Below are positions 19,548-29,178 of a stretch of 64,000 bases of DNA, piece after piece. How positions within the stretch are numbered: position 1 is the first letter of the stretch; each line of letters begins with the position of its first letter. The position numbers were made by a program, and so were the translations under genes. The stretch is from Enterococcus phoeniculicola ATCC BAA-412 (GTDB lineage: Bacteria > Bacillota > Bacilli > Lactobacillales > Enterococcaceae), in contig NZ_ASWE01000001.1 of assembly GCF_000407505.1 (NCBI RefSeq), positions 865,324 to 929,323 on the forward strand, in the 5' to 3' direction. The notes below the pieces were generated by a model, which was not told the origin of the DNA, searched no databases, and was given only the letters and a program-made list of their open reading frames with translations.

Positions 19548-21543
19548 AAATTATTATGAGGGGCCAAAGGTAATTGTAACCTGGGCGCTCGGTCATTTGC
19601 TTGGGCTAAAGATGCCTGAGGATTTAAAGAAGGAATGGCAGACGTGGCAGATGGAAACATTGCCAATGATTCCACATAATCTGGGAATTAAGCCGTTGCC
19701 TAAAACAGGGCATCAGTTAAAAGCAATTAAACAATTGGCAAATCGCAATGACGTTAGTGAAGTAGTCATTGCAACAGATGCTGGACGAGAAGGGGAGCTT
19801 GTTGCTCGTTGGATTTTAGAGTATGTTCACTTTAGTAAGCCTGTCAAACGTCTTTGGATTTCTTCACAGACAGACAAAGCAATTAAAGAAGGTTTTAGGA
19901 ATCTTAAGCCTGCTAAACAATATGATGATTTGTATCAGTCTGCGCTAGCAAGAGCGAAAGCTGACTGGTTAGTTGGTTTAAATGTGACCCGCGCATTGAC
20001 AGTAAAATATCAAGATAGTCTTTCTGCTGGTCGTGTACAAACGCCAACATTAGCATTGGTCCGAAAACAAGAAAAACAAATTGAACAATTCCGTCCTCAA
20101 ACCTATTTTACAATTCAACTAGAAGCACAAAATCAAAAGACGACGATGCGTCAGAAGAATCCCTATAGCTTTAAAGATAGAGACAAAGTGGAAGCATTTG
20201 TAAAAGAGCTAAGTAAGAAGAATGGAAAAGTGACAGATATTCAGGAGAAAATAAAAGTTGAACCTGCGCCATTGCCTTATGATTTGACGGAGATTCAAAG
20301 AGAAGCCAATCAGCGATATAATTTTTCAGCGAAAAAAACGTTATCACTTGTACAAAGTCTATATGAAATTCATAAAATTGTTACCTATCCAAGAACAGAT
20401 AGCAAGTACTTAACGGCGGATATGAAAGCAACAATGAAAGAACGCTTGCAAGCAGTTAGCGATTTCTCACCAGAAGTAAAAACCTATCTAAAAAATGGTG
20501 CTGTTGTCAAACAGACTAAGGTGTTCCAAGATAGTAAAGTTACTGATCACCATGCGTTACTTCCTACAGAAAAAGCGGCTCGCTATGAAAAATTAGATAA
20601 TGATGAACAGAAAATCTATCAAATGATTGTTCAGCGCTTCATCGGTCTATTTGCTGCTCCACACAAAACACAGCAGACCAAAGCAACAGTTGCTTTTGGT
20701 GAAGAAGTATTTGTGTTTCAACAAAGTCAGATAATAGAAGCGGGATGGAAAAAGACAGAAGAAGGACAAAAACCTATCGTGAAATGGCAGGTAGGTCAAA
20801 GCGTTGCCCCCAATTTTTCCATCACTAAAGAATTAACAAGTCCGCCCAAGCCATTAACAGAAGGAACATTGTTGGGCTTGATGGAAAAACATAGTCTCGG
20901 AACGCCAGCTACAAGAGCAGAGATCATCGAAAAATTGATTAAATCTGAGCTAATGGAACGAACAGCTAGTGGATTACAGGTTTCACAAAAAGGAAAACAA
21001 CTGCTGGAGCTAGTAAATCCTTCATTAGTCACACCTGAGCTAACTGAAAAATGGGAACGTGACTTAGAAGCAATTGCTAAAGGTCGAAAATCAGCCAATA
21101 CATTCATTAAGGAAATAGAACAAGAAACGAAACGATTGGTGACAGAAGTTAAAAAAAGTGAACAGAAATATCAAGATTTTTCTGTTACTTCAAAAAAATG
21201 TCCGGATTGTGGGCAGAATTTGCGTGAGAAAAATACACGCGATGGGAAAATCTACGTATGTACGAATCAAGAGTGTAGCTATCGCCGGAGAAAAGATCCT
21301 AAATTATCCAATCACCGTTGTTCTCAATGTCACAAAAAGATGGAAATTATTGAAGGGAAGAATGGCGCTTTCTTTAAATGTAAATTCTGTTCTATCACAG
21401 AAAAAATTCCTGATAAAAAAGAGCGTAAGCAGAAGATGACCAAACATGAAGAACGGCGTTTAATGAAAAAATATTCTCAGGCTGATGAGCCAGAAGAAAG
21501 CCCGTTAGCACAGGCATTAAAAGCTGCCCTTGAAAATAAATAA
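19468..21543 (+). CDS. topB: DNA topoisomerase III-type type IA topoisomerase
   Basis: Topoisomerase of 691 residues that passes single strands through transient nicks. The Toprim domain shows LILAEKPSV and TDAGREGEL, SAGRVQTPTL is the domain II motif, and the catalytic tyrosine is about Tyr307 in VTYPRTDSKYL. The C-terminus carries two CxxC-type zinc-binding units (CPDCGQN...CTNQEC and CSQCHKK...CKFC), a lactobacillales feature. ATG 19468 follows GGAAAGGA; the ORF can be extended upstream only without a better site. Confidence 0.93.
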   Translation: MKQLILAEKPSVAKDLSKVLGAQQKHKNYYEGPKVIVTWALGHLLGLKMPEDLKKEWQTWQMETLPMIPHNLGIKPLPKTGHQLKAIKQLANRNDVSEVVIATDAGREGELVARWILEYVHFSKPVKRLWISSQTDKAIKEGFRNLKPAKQYDDLYQSALARAKADWLVGLNVTRALTVKYQDSLSAGRVQTPTLALVRKQEKQIEQFRPQTYFTIQLEAQNQKTTMRQKNPYSFKDRDKVEAFVKELSKKNGKVTDIQEKIKVEPAPLPYDLTEIQREANQRYNFSAKKTLSLVQSLYEIHKIVTYPRTDSKYLTADMKATMKERLQAVSDFSPEVKTYLKNGAVVKQTKVFQDSKVTDHHALLPTEKAARYEKLDNDEQKIYQMIVQRFIGLFAAPHKTQQTKATVAFGEEVFVFQQSQIIEAGWKKTEEGQKPIVKWQVGQSVAPNFSITKELTSPPKPLTEGTLLGLMEKHSLGTPATRAEIIEKLIKSELMERTASGLQVSQKGKQLLELVNPSLVTPELTEKWERDLEAIAKGRKSANTFIKEIEQETKRLVTEVKKSEQKYQDFSVTSKKCPDCGQNLREKNTRDGKIYVCTNQECSYRRRKDPKLSNHRCSQCHKKMEIIEGKNGAFFKCKFCSITEKIPDKKERKQKMTKHEERRLMKKYSQADEPEESPLAQALKAALENK

Positions 21544-21562
21544 GCCTTATTTTTAAACAATT

Positions 21563-21607
21563 GAGCAATCTGCTTACCTAAATGGTGAAGTTAGATTGTT
21601 CTTTTTT
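21563..21607 (+). terminator. Terminator after topB
   Basis: GAGCAATCT and TTACC pair with GGTGA and AGATTGTTC, then a run of T residues. Confidence 0.75.
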
Positions 21608-21744
21608 ATAATTAGTACATTTTAGTTGTTCTTATTGAAAACTTAGGATAAACTTAAAGAAGGATTTTCTACATAATTGTAAGTGTTTTATTGGAAATAT
21701 GCTTGTGAAAAAAATATATAGTTAAAGGGAATTTTTATGGCTGA

Positions 21745-21771
21745 TTATTGGATAACGCTAGTTACCAATAA
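21745..21771. repeat. Inverted repeat upstream of cydA
   Basis: TTATTGGATAAC is followed, after the four-base GCTA, by GTTACCAATAA, its complement with one base bulged. It lies about 190 bases before cydA, in a 421-base gap that holds no other gene. It could be an operator or an RNA hairpin; no known regulator motif was matched. Confidence 0.35.
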
Positions 21772-21964
21772 GAAGTGACAGTTTTCTTTTTTTTGTTTAC
21801 TAAGCCTCAAAAAATCTTTAAGATTTATCATTTCAGGAGTATACTTTCAAGTGAAATGCGCAATTATTCATAGAAATATTCTTTTTTCAGGAGTTTTGAA
21901 AATTGCAATTATTATTATTTTCTTTTCTATAAGGAGAAAAGAAAAACAGAAGGAGGAAACGCAT

Positions 21965-23383
21965 ATGGATATAGTGACATTAGCACGATTTCAGTTTGGA
22001 ATGACAACGGTCTTTCATTACTTTTTTGTCCCGTTCTCAATCGGAACTGCTTTAGTCGTAGCTGTCATGGAAACCCTGTATGTAACAACAAAAAATGAGA
22101 AATACAAAAAATTAGCAAAATTCTGGGGAAATATTTTCCTATTGAGTTTTGCAGTAGGGGTCGTAACTGGTATTATTCAAGAATTCCAGTTCGGTATGAA
22201 CTGGTCTGATTATTCACGATTTGTCGGAGATATTTTCGGCGCACCCCTAGCGGTGGAAGCTTTACTTGCTTTCTTTATGGAATCAACATTCCTTGGGTTG
22301 TGGATGTTTACCTGGGAGAAAGTCAATAAAAAGCTTCACTTAACGTTCATTTGGCTAGTAACATTTGGTTCAATGATGTCAGCGTTTTGGATTTTAGCAG
22401 CAAATAGCTTCATGCAACATCCAACAGGCTATACCTTAAATAATGGCCGGGCGGAGATGACTGATTTTGCTGCCTTATTAACAAATCACCAAGTTTGGTA
22501 TGAATTCTCTCACGTAATTGCTGGCGCGATTACAATGGGTGGGATGATTGTTGCAGGATTAGCTGCTTTCCAATTATTAAAAAAAGATCGAAAAGACCAT
22601 GATTCTTTTAAAAAATCAATGCGTGTGGGTCTAGTAATTACATTAGTAGGTTCAATAGCAGTGCTTGGCGCTGGGGACTTACAAATGAAAGCTTTAATTG
22701 AAGATCAGCCAATGAAATTTGCTGCAATGGAAGGTTCTTATGAAGACTCTGGAGATCCTGCTGCATGGGCACTTATTGCATGGGCAGATGAACGAGAACA
22801 CAAACAAGTATTTGGGATTGAAATTCCTTATATGCTAAGTATTCTTTCTTATAGCAGTCTGTCAGGATCTGTGGATGGAATGAATACGGTCAATCAGGAT
22901 TTAATTGAAAAATATGGTGATAGAGATTACTTCCCACCAGTAAACACCTTATTCTGGAGCTTCCGTGTGATGGCAGGCTTTGGAATGCTAATGTTATTAG
23001 TTTCTATTTTAGGATTATTCTTCTCACGTAAGAAAAAGCCAACTCTTTATGAAAAACGCTGGATGCTGTGGATTATGGCTCTATGTACGTTTGCGCCATT
23101 CTTATCAAACACTGCAGGATGGTTGATTACTGAGTTAGGTCGTTACCCTTGGACAGTTTATGGGCTATTTACAATTGAAGATAGTGTCTCTCCAAATGTA
23201 TCTGTAACATCCTTATTAATTTCAAATATTGTTTACTTCTTATTGTTCTCTACACTAGGCGCAACAATGATTTATCTTGTACGTCGTGAGTTGAAAAAGG
23301 GACCAGATTATGAGGAGTTAGTGTTAGCAGAAGAAAATCAACCTTCAACTGATCCATTTGATAAGGAGGAGTTTGACGTATGA
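21965..23383 (+). CDS. cydA: Cytochrome bd quinol oxidase subunit I
   Basis: Membrane protein of 472 residues that oxidises quinol and reduces oxygen. His18 in TTVFHYFFVPFSIG is the high-spin haem ligand. EFQFGMNW, the short Q-loop form of Gram-positive bacteria, and GRYPWTVYG near the C-terminus are conserved. The start is at ATG 21965, after AGGAGG; the ORF extends 38 codons upstream without a site. It overlaps cydB by ATGA, so the operon is translationally coupled. Haem must be available for activity. Confidence 0.95.
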   Translation: MDIVTLARFQFGMTTVFHYFFVPFSIGTALVVAVMETLYVTTKNEKYKKLAKFWGNIFLLSFAVGVVTGIIQEFQFGMNWSDYSRFVGDIFGAPLAVEALLAFFMESTFLGLWMFTWEKVNKKLHLTFIWLVTFGSMMSAFWILAANSFMQHPTGYTLNNGRAEMTDFAALLTNHQVWYEFSHVIAGAITMGGMIVAGLAAFQLLKKDRKDHDSFKKSMRVGLVITLVGSIAVLGAGDLQMKALIEDQPMKFAAMEGSYEDSGDPAAWALIAWADEREHKQVFGIEIPYMLSILSYSSLSGSVDGMNTVNQDLIEKYGDRDYFPPVNTLFWSFRVMAGFGMLMLLVSILGLFFSRKKKPTLYEKRWMLWIMALCTFAPFLSNTAGWLITELGRYPWTVYGLFTIEDSVSPNVSVTSLLISNIVYFLLFSTLGATMIYLVRRELKKGPDYEELVLAEENQPSTDPFDKEEFDV

Positions 23384-24399
23384 GTGCTTTACAACTATTA
23401 TGGTTTGTTTTAATCGGTGTATTGTTTTCCGGATTCTTCTTCTTAGAAGGATTTGACTTTGGTGTTGGAATGTCTGTTCAAACACTTGCTCACAACGAAG
23501 ATGAAAAAGACCAAATCGTTTCAACGATTGGACCGGTTTGGGATGGAAACGAAGTGTGGCTGTTAACTGCTGGGGGAGCAATGTTTGCCTCATTCCCATA
23601 CTGGTATGCTTCACTGTTTAGTGGTTATTACTTGATTTTATTTATTATTCTTTTTGGATTAATTATTCGTGGGGTTTCATTTGAATTTCGTCACAGAATG
23701 CCAGCTGAAAAGAAAAATACTTGGAATTGGACATTGACAATTGGAAGCTTCCTCGTGCCGTTCTTCTTTGGTATTTTGTTTATCAGTATGATTCAAGGAA
23801 TGCCGATTGATGCAAATGGGAATATGGAAGCAACATTTGGTGATTATATCAATCTATTTTCAGTGGTAGGTGGAGTAGCATTAACACTACTTTGCTACTT
23901 ACATGGATTGAACTATATTGCGCTAAAAACGACTGGGCCTGTTCGTGATCGTGCGAGAAATTATGCAGAGCTTCTTTACTGGGTGCTTTATGTAGGATTA
24001 GTTGTTTTTGCTGTATTAATGTTCTTCTTTACTGATTTCTTTGATCGTAACTTCTTATTGACACTTGGTTTATTAGCCTTAATCGTTGTATTAACGGTTG
24101 TTGCAAATGTTTCTGTCTTTAAGAAAAAAGAAATGACTGCCTTTTTAGCTAGTGGCTTAACTTTGATTGTTTTAGTTGCATTATTATTCACAGGATTATT
24201 CCCGCGTGTAATGATTAGCTCACTAGGTTCTGAATTTGATTTACTGATTGAGAATGCTTCATCTAGTCCGTATACACTAAAAGTGATGAGCTATCTATCA
24301 CTTACTTTATTACCATTTGTATTAGGATATACAGGATGGGCATATTATGTCTTTAGAAAACGAATTAGTCACACACCATCAACGGAGGTTAACGGATGA
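23380..24399 (+). CDS. cydB: Cytochrome bd quinol oxidase subunit II
   Basis: Membrane protein of 339 residues with about nine segments. The opening LQLLWFVLIGVLFSGFFFLEGFDFGVG and GPVWDGNEVWLLTAGGAMFA are CydB signatures. It forms the oxidase with CydA and contributes to assembly of the haem sites. It overlaps both neighbours by four bases (ATGA). Normal length for the Gram-positive form. Confidence 0.95.
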   Translation: MSALQLLWFVLIGVLFSGFFFLEGFDFGVGMSVQTLAHNEDEKDQIVSTIGPVWDGNEVWLLTAGGAMFASFPYWYASLFSGYYLILFIILFGLIIRGVSFEFRHRMPAEKKNTWNWTLTIGSFLVPFFFGILFISMIQGMPIDANGNMEATFGDYINLFSVVGGVALTLLCYLHGLNYIALKTTGPVRDRARNYAELLYWVLYVGLVVFAVLMFFFTDFFDRNFLLTLGLLALIVVLTVVANVSVFKKKEMTAFLASGLTLIVLVALLFTGLFPRVMISSLGSEFDLLIENASSSPYTLKVMSYLSLTLLPFVLGYTGWAYYVFRKRISHTPSTEVNG

Positions 24400-26114
24400 T
24401 CGATCGAGCAATCATCAAGCTTCCAGGAATGAAAAAAATGCTCGGATTGCTTGCAGGACTCGCTGTTCTGCAGGCAATCTTTATTATTGGCCAAGCCTAC
24501 ACGATTGCCTCTGCGATTACAGGATTATGGGAAGGTGGACGTTTGCAGGAACAAGTGAAATGGATTATTGCATTTCTCATTGTTTATGCAGGTCGACACA
24601 TTGTTACTTTCTTGCGTGATTTACTTTTGGATGATTATGCCTATGAACAAGCATGTGATTTGAGAAATCAGCTACTTCAAAAGATTTTTCGTATGGGTCC
24701 TCAAGTTGTTCAGCAAGAAGGAACAGGAAACATGACAACTATGGCGCTAGATGGCATTAATCAAGTGGAAAATTACATTCACTTAATTTTGGCAAAAATA
24801 ATGAACATGATGATCATCCCCTGGTTGATATTAATTGTTGTCTTTTTATTAGATTGGCAGTCAGGTATTGTTTTACTAATTGTTTTTCCAATTATTATCA
24901 TTTTTATGATTGTATTGGGCTATGCTGCACAAAGCAAAGCAGACAAGCAATATCATGCCTTTCAAGTCTTATCCAATCACTTTATTGATTCTTTACGAGG
25001 AATTGATACGTTAAAATTATTCGGATTAAGTAAAGGTTATGGAAAAAGTATTTTCCACACCAGTGAACGGTTTAGAAAAGCTACAATGAGTACACTGAAA
25101 ATTGCGATTTTATCAACTTTTGCATTAGACTTTTTTACTACTCTATCTGTTGCGGTTGTTGCAGTTTTACTGGGTCTTCGTTTAATCAATGGTGCCATTT
25201 TATTATTTCCAGCTTTAACGGTACTGATTTTGGCACCTGAATATTTTTTACCCATTCGAGATTTTTCAAGCGATTATCATGCAACACTAGATGGGAAAAA
25301 TGCGATGACAGCTGTAAATGCTGTGTTAACTCATCCAGAAAAAGAAGTTGTTCAAAAAGATTTACGCTTATGGAACAATGAAAGTCAACTGACCATAAAC
25401 CAGCTCACTTTTCATTATGAAGACCAGCCTGCGTTATCTTCTCTTTCATTTTCCGTTAACGGCTATAAAAAAATTGGAATTATTGGTATGAGCGGCTCTG
25501 GAAAATCAACTTTAATCAATATTCTTAGTGGCTTTTTGCATCCAGATGAAGGGGATATTCAGCTAGATGAAACAGTTGATTCCTTCGCTCAGCATTCTTG
25601 GCAAAAACAATTGATTTATATTCCGCAAAACCCTTATGTATTCCAACTTTCCCTAAAGGAAAATGTTGCCTTTTATCATCCAGAAGCAACTATTCAAGAA
25701 ATTGAGCAAGCTATTGAGGTGGCGGGATTAAGTGAATTAGTTAAAGAACTTCCTGAAGGAATGGAAACACAGCTTGGAGAAGGGGCTAGAACCTTAAGCG
25801 GCGGACAGGCTCAGCGGATTGCTTTAGCTCGTGCGTTTTTAGATCATTCTAGAAAAATTTTACTATTGGATGAACCGACAGCCCACTTAGACATAGAAAC
25901 AGAGGTTGAATTAAAAGAGCGGATGCTTCCATTGATGGAAGAAAGACTTGTCTTTTTTGCCACTCATCGGCTTCATTGGATGAAAGAGATGGATTACATC
26001 TTAGTCATGGAGAAAGGACAATTAGTAGAGCAAGGGACACTAGAAGAGCTCCAAGCAAAAAATGGAGCATTTGTTCGGTTAAGTCAGCAGATGAGGGGGA
26101 GAGCAGATGGATAA
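24396..26114 (+). CDS. cydC: ABC exporter subunit for cytochrome bd assembly
   Basis: Half-transporter of 572 residues: six membrane segments (about 1-310), then an ATPase domain with Walker A GMSGSGKSTL, signature LSGGQAQRIALARAF and Walker B ILLLDEPTAHLD. With the next gene it forms the heterodimer needed for cytochrome bd assembly, thought to move reduced thiols or haem. The name follows B. subtilis order (first gene cydC); it corresponds to CydD of E. coli. The ATGA start overlap and eight-base end overlap show tight coupling. Confidence 0.92.
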   Translation: MIDRAIIKLPGMKKMLGLLAGLAVLQAIFIIGQAYTIASAITGLWEGGRLQEQVKWIIAFLIVYAGRHIVTFLRDLLLDDYAYEQACDLRNQLLQKIFRMGPQVVQQEGTGNMTTMALDGINQVENYIHLILAKIMNMMIIPWLILIVVFLLDWQSGIVLLIVFPIIIIFMIVLGYAAQSKADKQYHAFQVLSNHFIDSLRGIDTLKLFGLSKGYGKSIFHTSERFRKATMSTLKIAILSTFALDFFTTLSVAVVAVLLGLRLINGAILLFPALTVLILAPEYFLPIRDFSSDYHATLDGKNAMTAVNAVLTHPEKEVVQKDLRLWNNESQLTINQLTFHYEDQPALSSLSFSVNGYKKIGIIGMSGSGKSTLINILSGFLHPDEGDIQLDETVDSFAQHSWQKQLIYIPQNPYVFQLSLKENVAFYHPEATIQEIEQAIEVAGLSELVKELPEGMETQLGEGARTLSGGQAQRIALARAFLDHSRKILLLDEPTAHLDIETEVELKERMLPLMEERLVFFATHRLHWMKEMDYILVMEKGQLVEQGTLEELQAKNGAFVRLSQQMRGRADG

Positions 26115-27852
26115 AATTGGCTTATTTCATTCGTTAAAATCAGATGCTTGGGTAAAACCCTTCTTAAAAAAATATAAGCGTTCACTAATTGCTGCCCTAA
26201 TTTTAGGGTTTGTGACGTTCTTTTGTGCAGGGGCTTTAATGTTCAATTCTGGTTATTTAATCAGCCGAGCAGCTTCTTTGCCAGAAAATATTCTACTGAT
26301 TTATATTCCAATTGTATTAACACGAGCATTTGGGATTGGGCGCCCAGTCTTTCGTTATATCGAACGGTTGACTAGTCATAACTGGGTGTTAAAGATGACC
26401 TCTAATCTTCGATTAAAACTGTATACAACTTTGGAAAAAGATGCCATTTTCTTTAAGAGAAACTACCGAACAGGGGATATTTTAGGGTTATTGGCTGAGG
26501 ATATTAACCATATTCAGAATCTCTATCTGCGAACGATTTTCCCAACAATTATCGCATGGATCTTATATGCATTCATCATTATTGCTTTGGGTGTTTTCTC
26601 TTGGTGGTTTGCCTTAGTGATGCTTCTTTTACTAGGTGTAGTTTTGTTCCTGCTTCCTTTATGGTCAGTCATCGTGAACGGAGCGCGCCAAGAAAAAGAA
26701 AAACAAATGAAAAATGAGCTCTATACAGATTTAACCGATAATGTATTAGGCGTTTCTGACTGGATTTTTAGTCAACGAGGAGAAGCATATGTGGCTCTTC
26801 ATGAAGAAGCAGAAAAAGAGCTACGCGAGACAACTAGAGAAATTCACCGCTTTGATCGCAAACGAGATTTGCTTTTACAGCTGATGTTTGGGGTCATTAC
26901 CATTGCCTTACTTGTTTGGACGAGTAGTCGCTTTGAAGGAAATCACGGCGGTGCAGCTAATTGGATTGCAGCATTTGTATTAAGCGTATTTCCATTAATC
27001 GATGCCTTTGCCCCGTTACCTTCAGCAGCCCAAGAAACCAATATTTATAAAGACTCTATTGACCGCTTGAATGATTTACCTGAAAAAGAAGAGATCCAGC
27101 CAACCAGCGAGAGCGTTGAAGGACCTTTTCATATCGAGATACAAGAGGTAACCTTCAGCTATCCTGAAACAAAAAAAGAAGTATTGAGTTATTTAACTTT
27201 ATCAATTCAAGCTGGAGAAAAGCTAGCTATTTTAGGTCGAAGTGGTTCTGGTAAAAGTACACTTGCTTCTCTAATTCGAGGAGATTTGTTGCCTACTGAC
27301 GGGCAAATCACCCTTAATGGTATCGATACGGTTAGATTTGGTGATTCGATAACAGACTATATTGGGGTTATTCACCAAAATCCCTATTTATTCCATACAA
27401 GTATTTTAAATAATATTCGAATAGGAAGACAATCCGCTACGGAAGAAGAAGTGTGGGATGTACTGGCACGCGTTGGTCTAAAAGAAATGGTAGAAGCATT
27501 ACCTGATGGTTTATTAACCATGGTTGACGAAGCAGGGTTACGTTTTTCTGGCGGGGAGCGCCATCGAATGGCGCTAGCAAGAATTTTATTAAAAGATGTT
27601 CCTATTATATTGTTAGACGAACCAACTGTCGGACTCGATCCAATAACGGAACAGGCACTTCTTGATACGTTCTTCAATGAGTTGCATGAAAAAACAATTA
27701 TTTGGATTACACATCATCTACAAGGAATTTCTTTGATGGACAGAGTAATTTTTATTGAAGATGGACAGTTAGAAATGAGTGGCAGTCCTAAAGAACTTGA
27801 ACAAACAAGTGAACGATATCGCCATCTACAAGCAATTGACCGAGGCTTTTAA
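26107..27852 (+). CDS. cydD: ABC exporter subunit for cytochrome bd assembly
   Basis: Half-transporter of 581 residues: membrane domain (about 1-320) including LTRAFGIGRPVFRYIERLTSHNWVL-type sequence of the family, then an ATPase with Walker A GRSGSGKSTL, signature FSGGERHRMALARIL and Walker B IILLDEPTVGLD. Partner of the preceding gene and last in the cyd operon. Name per B. subtilis order; equivalent to CydC of E. coli. Confidence 0.92.
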   Translation: MDKIGLFHSLKSDAWVKPFLKKYKRSLIAALILGFVTFFCAGALMFNSGYLISRAASLPENILLIYIPIVLTRAFGIGRPVFRYIERLTSHNWVLKMTSNLRLKLYTTLEKDAIFFKRNYRTGDILGLLAEDINHIQNLYLRTIFPTIIAWILYAFIIIALGVFSWWFALVMLLLLGVVLFLLPLWSVIVNGARQEKEKQMKNELYTDLTDNVLGVSDWIFSQRGEAYVALHEEAEKELRETTREIHRFDRKRDLLLQLMFGVITIALLVWTSSRFEGNHGGAANWIAAFVLSVFPLIDAFAPLPSAAQETNIYKDSIDRLNDLPEKEEIQPTSESVEGPFHIEIQEVTFSYPETKKEVLSYLTLSIQAGEKLAILGRSGSGKSTLASLIRGDLLPTDGQITLNGIDTVRFGDSITDYIGVIHQNPYLFHTSILNNIRIGRQSATEEEVWDVLARVGLKEMVEALPDGLLTMVDEAGLRFSGGERHRMALARILLKDVPIILLDEPTVGLDPITEQALLDTFFNELHEKTIIWITHHLQGISLMDRVIFIEDGQLEMSGSPKELEQTSERYRHLQAIDRGF

Positions 27853-28031
27853 CTGCCTCGGATTTCTCATGGTTTATTTTTGATAATCATAAATCGAAAA
27901 CATCAATAGAAATTTTGACTTTTTTAAAATTAAGAGGTTTCAGTTAGAACAATTGAGGAAAGCTGACTGTAACTAAAATAGTGACGTTTTGCTTTTTAAT
28001 GAGGTCGTGACAGACATGTTTTTGTAAAAGT

Positions 28032-28092
28032 AAATGAGTGAACATCTGAGGCCTCACTCAAAGAGAATGGTCTCAAATGTTCACTCATTTTT
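28032..28092. terminator. Bidirectional terminator between cydD and the polyprenyl synthase gene
   Basis: ATGAGTGAACAT pairs perfectly with ATGTTCACTCAT, with further inner pairing of GAGGCC-like sequence. It ends convergent transcription units. The preceding stretch from 27853 shows no gene. Confidence 0.8.
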
Positions 28093-28093
28093 A

Positions 28094-29074
28094 CTAATAA
28101 TCTCGACCTAATAAGTCAGAGGTTAATTGTTTAATCATTGTTTTACCAGGACTATCAGGCAGAAGCTCGATTTCAGCTAATGCTTTTTCTGTAAAGCTCA
28201 GAGCAAACTCTTTTGCTTTTTCAACACCGTCATATTCTAAAACGAGTGCACTAACTTTTTGTGCTTCCTCTGTTGTGATGGCTTGTTTTTTATCAAGATA
28301 AGGTGAAAATGCCTCTGGATGTGCTTCTTTTGCCAATAGTAGCGGAAGGGTGTAGACTCCTTGTGCTAAATCTTCAAGAACAGGTTTCTTCAAGGTTTCA
28401 CTATCTGAAACGTAATCAAGAATATCGTCATAGACTTGAAAAGCAACTCCTATATTTCGTCCAATTCGACCTGCAAGCTGTTGTGTCTCTACATCTGTTT
28501 TACCAAAATGTGCTCCTTCTATACAAGATAGCCAAAAGAGCTCAGCTGTTTTACCATTTACACTACGAAGATAATCACTGAGCGTTTGGTTTTGATCAAA
28601 GCGTATATGCATTTGATCCAGTTCTCCAAGAAGCAGGCGCTTCATAGAACGGGCATTGGTATGTAAAAATTCTGAACCGTTCATTGCATCAGCTAACAAA
28701 TCAAAAAAGACGGTAAACAGTAAATCGCCTGTGTAGACAGCCACATCTTTTCCATATTCTGCTTGGACTGTAATCAGACCTCGGCGAAGTGGAGAATCAT
28801 CAATGATATCATCATGAATCAAGGTGGCCATGTGTAGAATTTCTAACGAAGTTGCTACTTTAATTAATTGTTCTTCATCTTGTTTGGCTTTATCACCAAT
28901 TTCAGAAAATAGTAAGAAAAGGGCAGGACGAAGCATCTTACCTCCTGCTTGTGCAAGATTGGTTAAGGCCACTTGAATATCTTGATTTCTAACCTGTACT
29001 TGGGTTTCAATCAGTGAGCAAACGGCTTTGAGTTTCTCTTGTATTGTAGGATAATTGTTCCAGTAGTCTAACAT
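28094..29074 (-). CDS. trans-Polyprenyl diphosphate synthase (menaquinone side chain)
   Basis: Enzyme of 326 residues that builds a long isoprenoid chain from farnesyl or geranylgeranyl diphosphate and isopentenyl diphosphate. The first Asp-rich motif DDIIDD starts at 88, followed by SPLRRG, and the second is VYDDILDY. It is divergent from menA, whose product uses the chain, so it probably makes the tail of (demethyl)menaquinone. Chain length cannot be read from the sequence by eye. Confidence 0.88.
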   Translation of the reverse strand: MLDYWNNYPTIQEKLKAVCSLIETQVQVRNQDIQVALTNLAQAGGKMLRPALFLLFSEIGDKAKQDEEQLIKVATSLEILHMATLIHDDIIDDSPLRRGLITVQAEYGKDVAVYTGDLLFTVFFDLLADAMNGSEFLHTNARSMKRLLLGELDQMHIRFDQNQTLSDYLRSVNGKTAELFWLSCIEGAHFGKTDVETQQLAGRIGRNIGVAFQVYDDILDYVSDSETLKKPVLEDLAQGVYTLPLLLAKEAHPEAFSPYLDKKQAITTEEAQKVSALVLEYDGVEKAKEFALSFTEKALAEIELLPDSPGKTMIKQLTSDLLGRDY

Positions 29075-29178
29075 AATAAAATCCTTTCAAATAAACTAAT
29101 CAACAGTGTATATTTTACCTCAGGGAAGAGGCGTTGACTAGCTTATTGCCTAAAATAGTAAAGAAAAGTGGAGATAAG

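Noticed and set aside
21701-21720. Rex-like half site TTGTGA before cydA
   Set aside because: Only one half (TTGTGA) matches; the second half reads TATATA rather than TCACAA.
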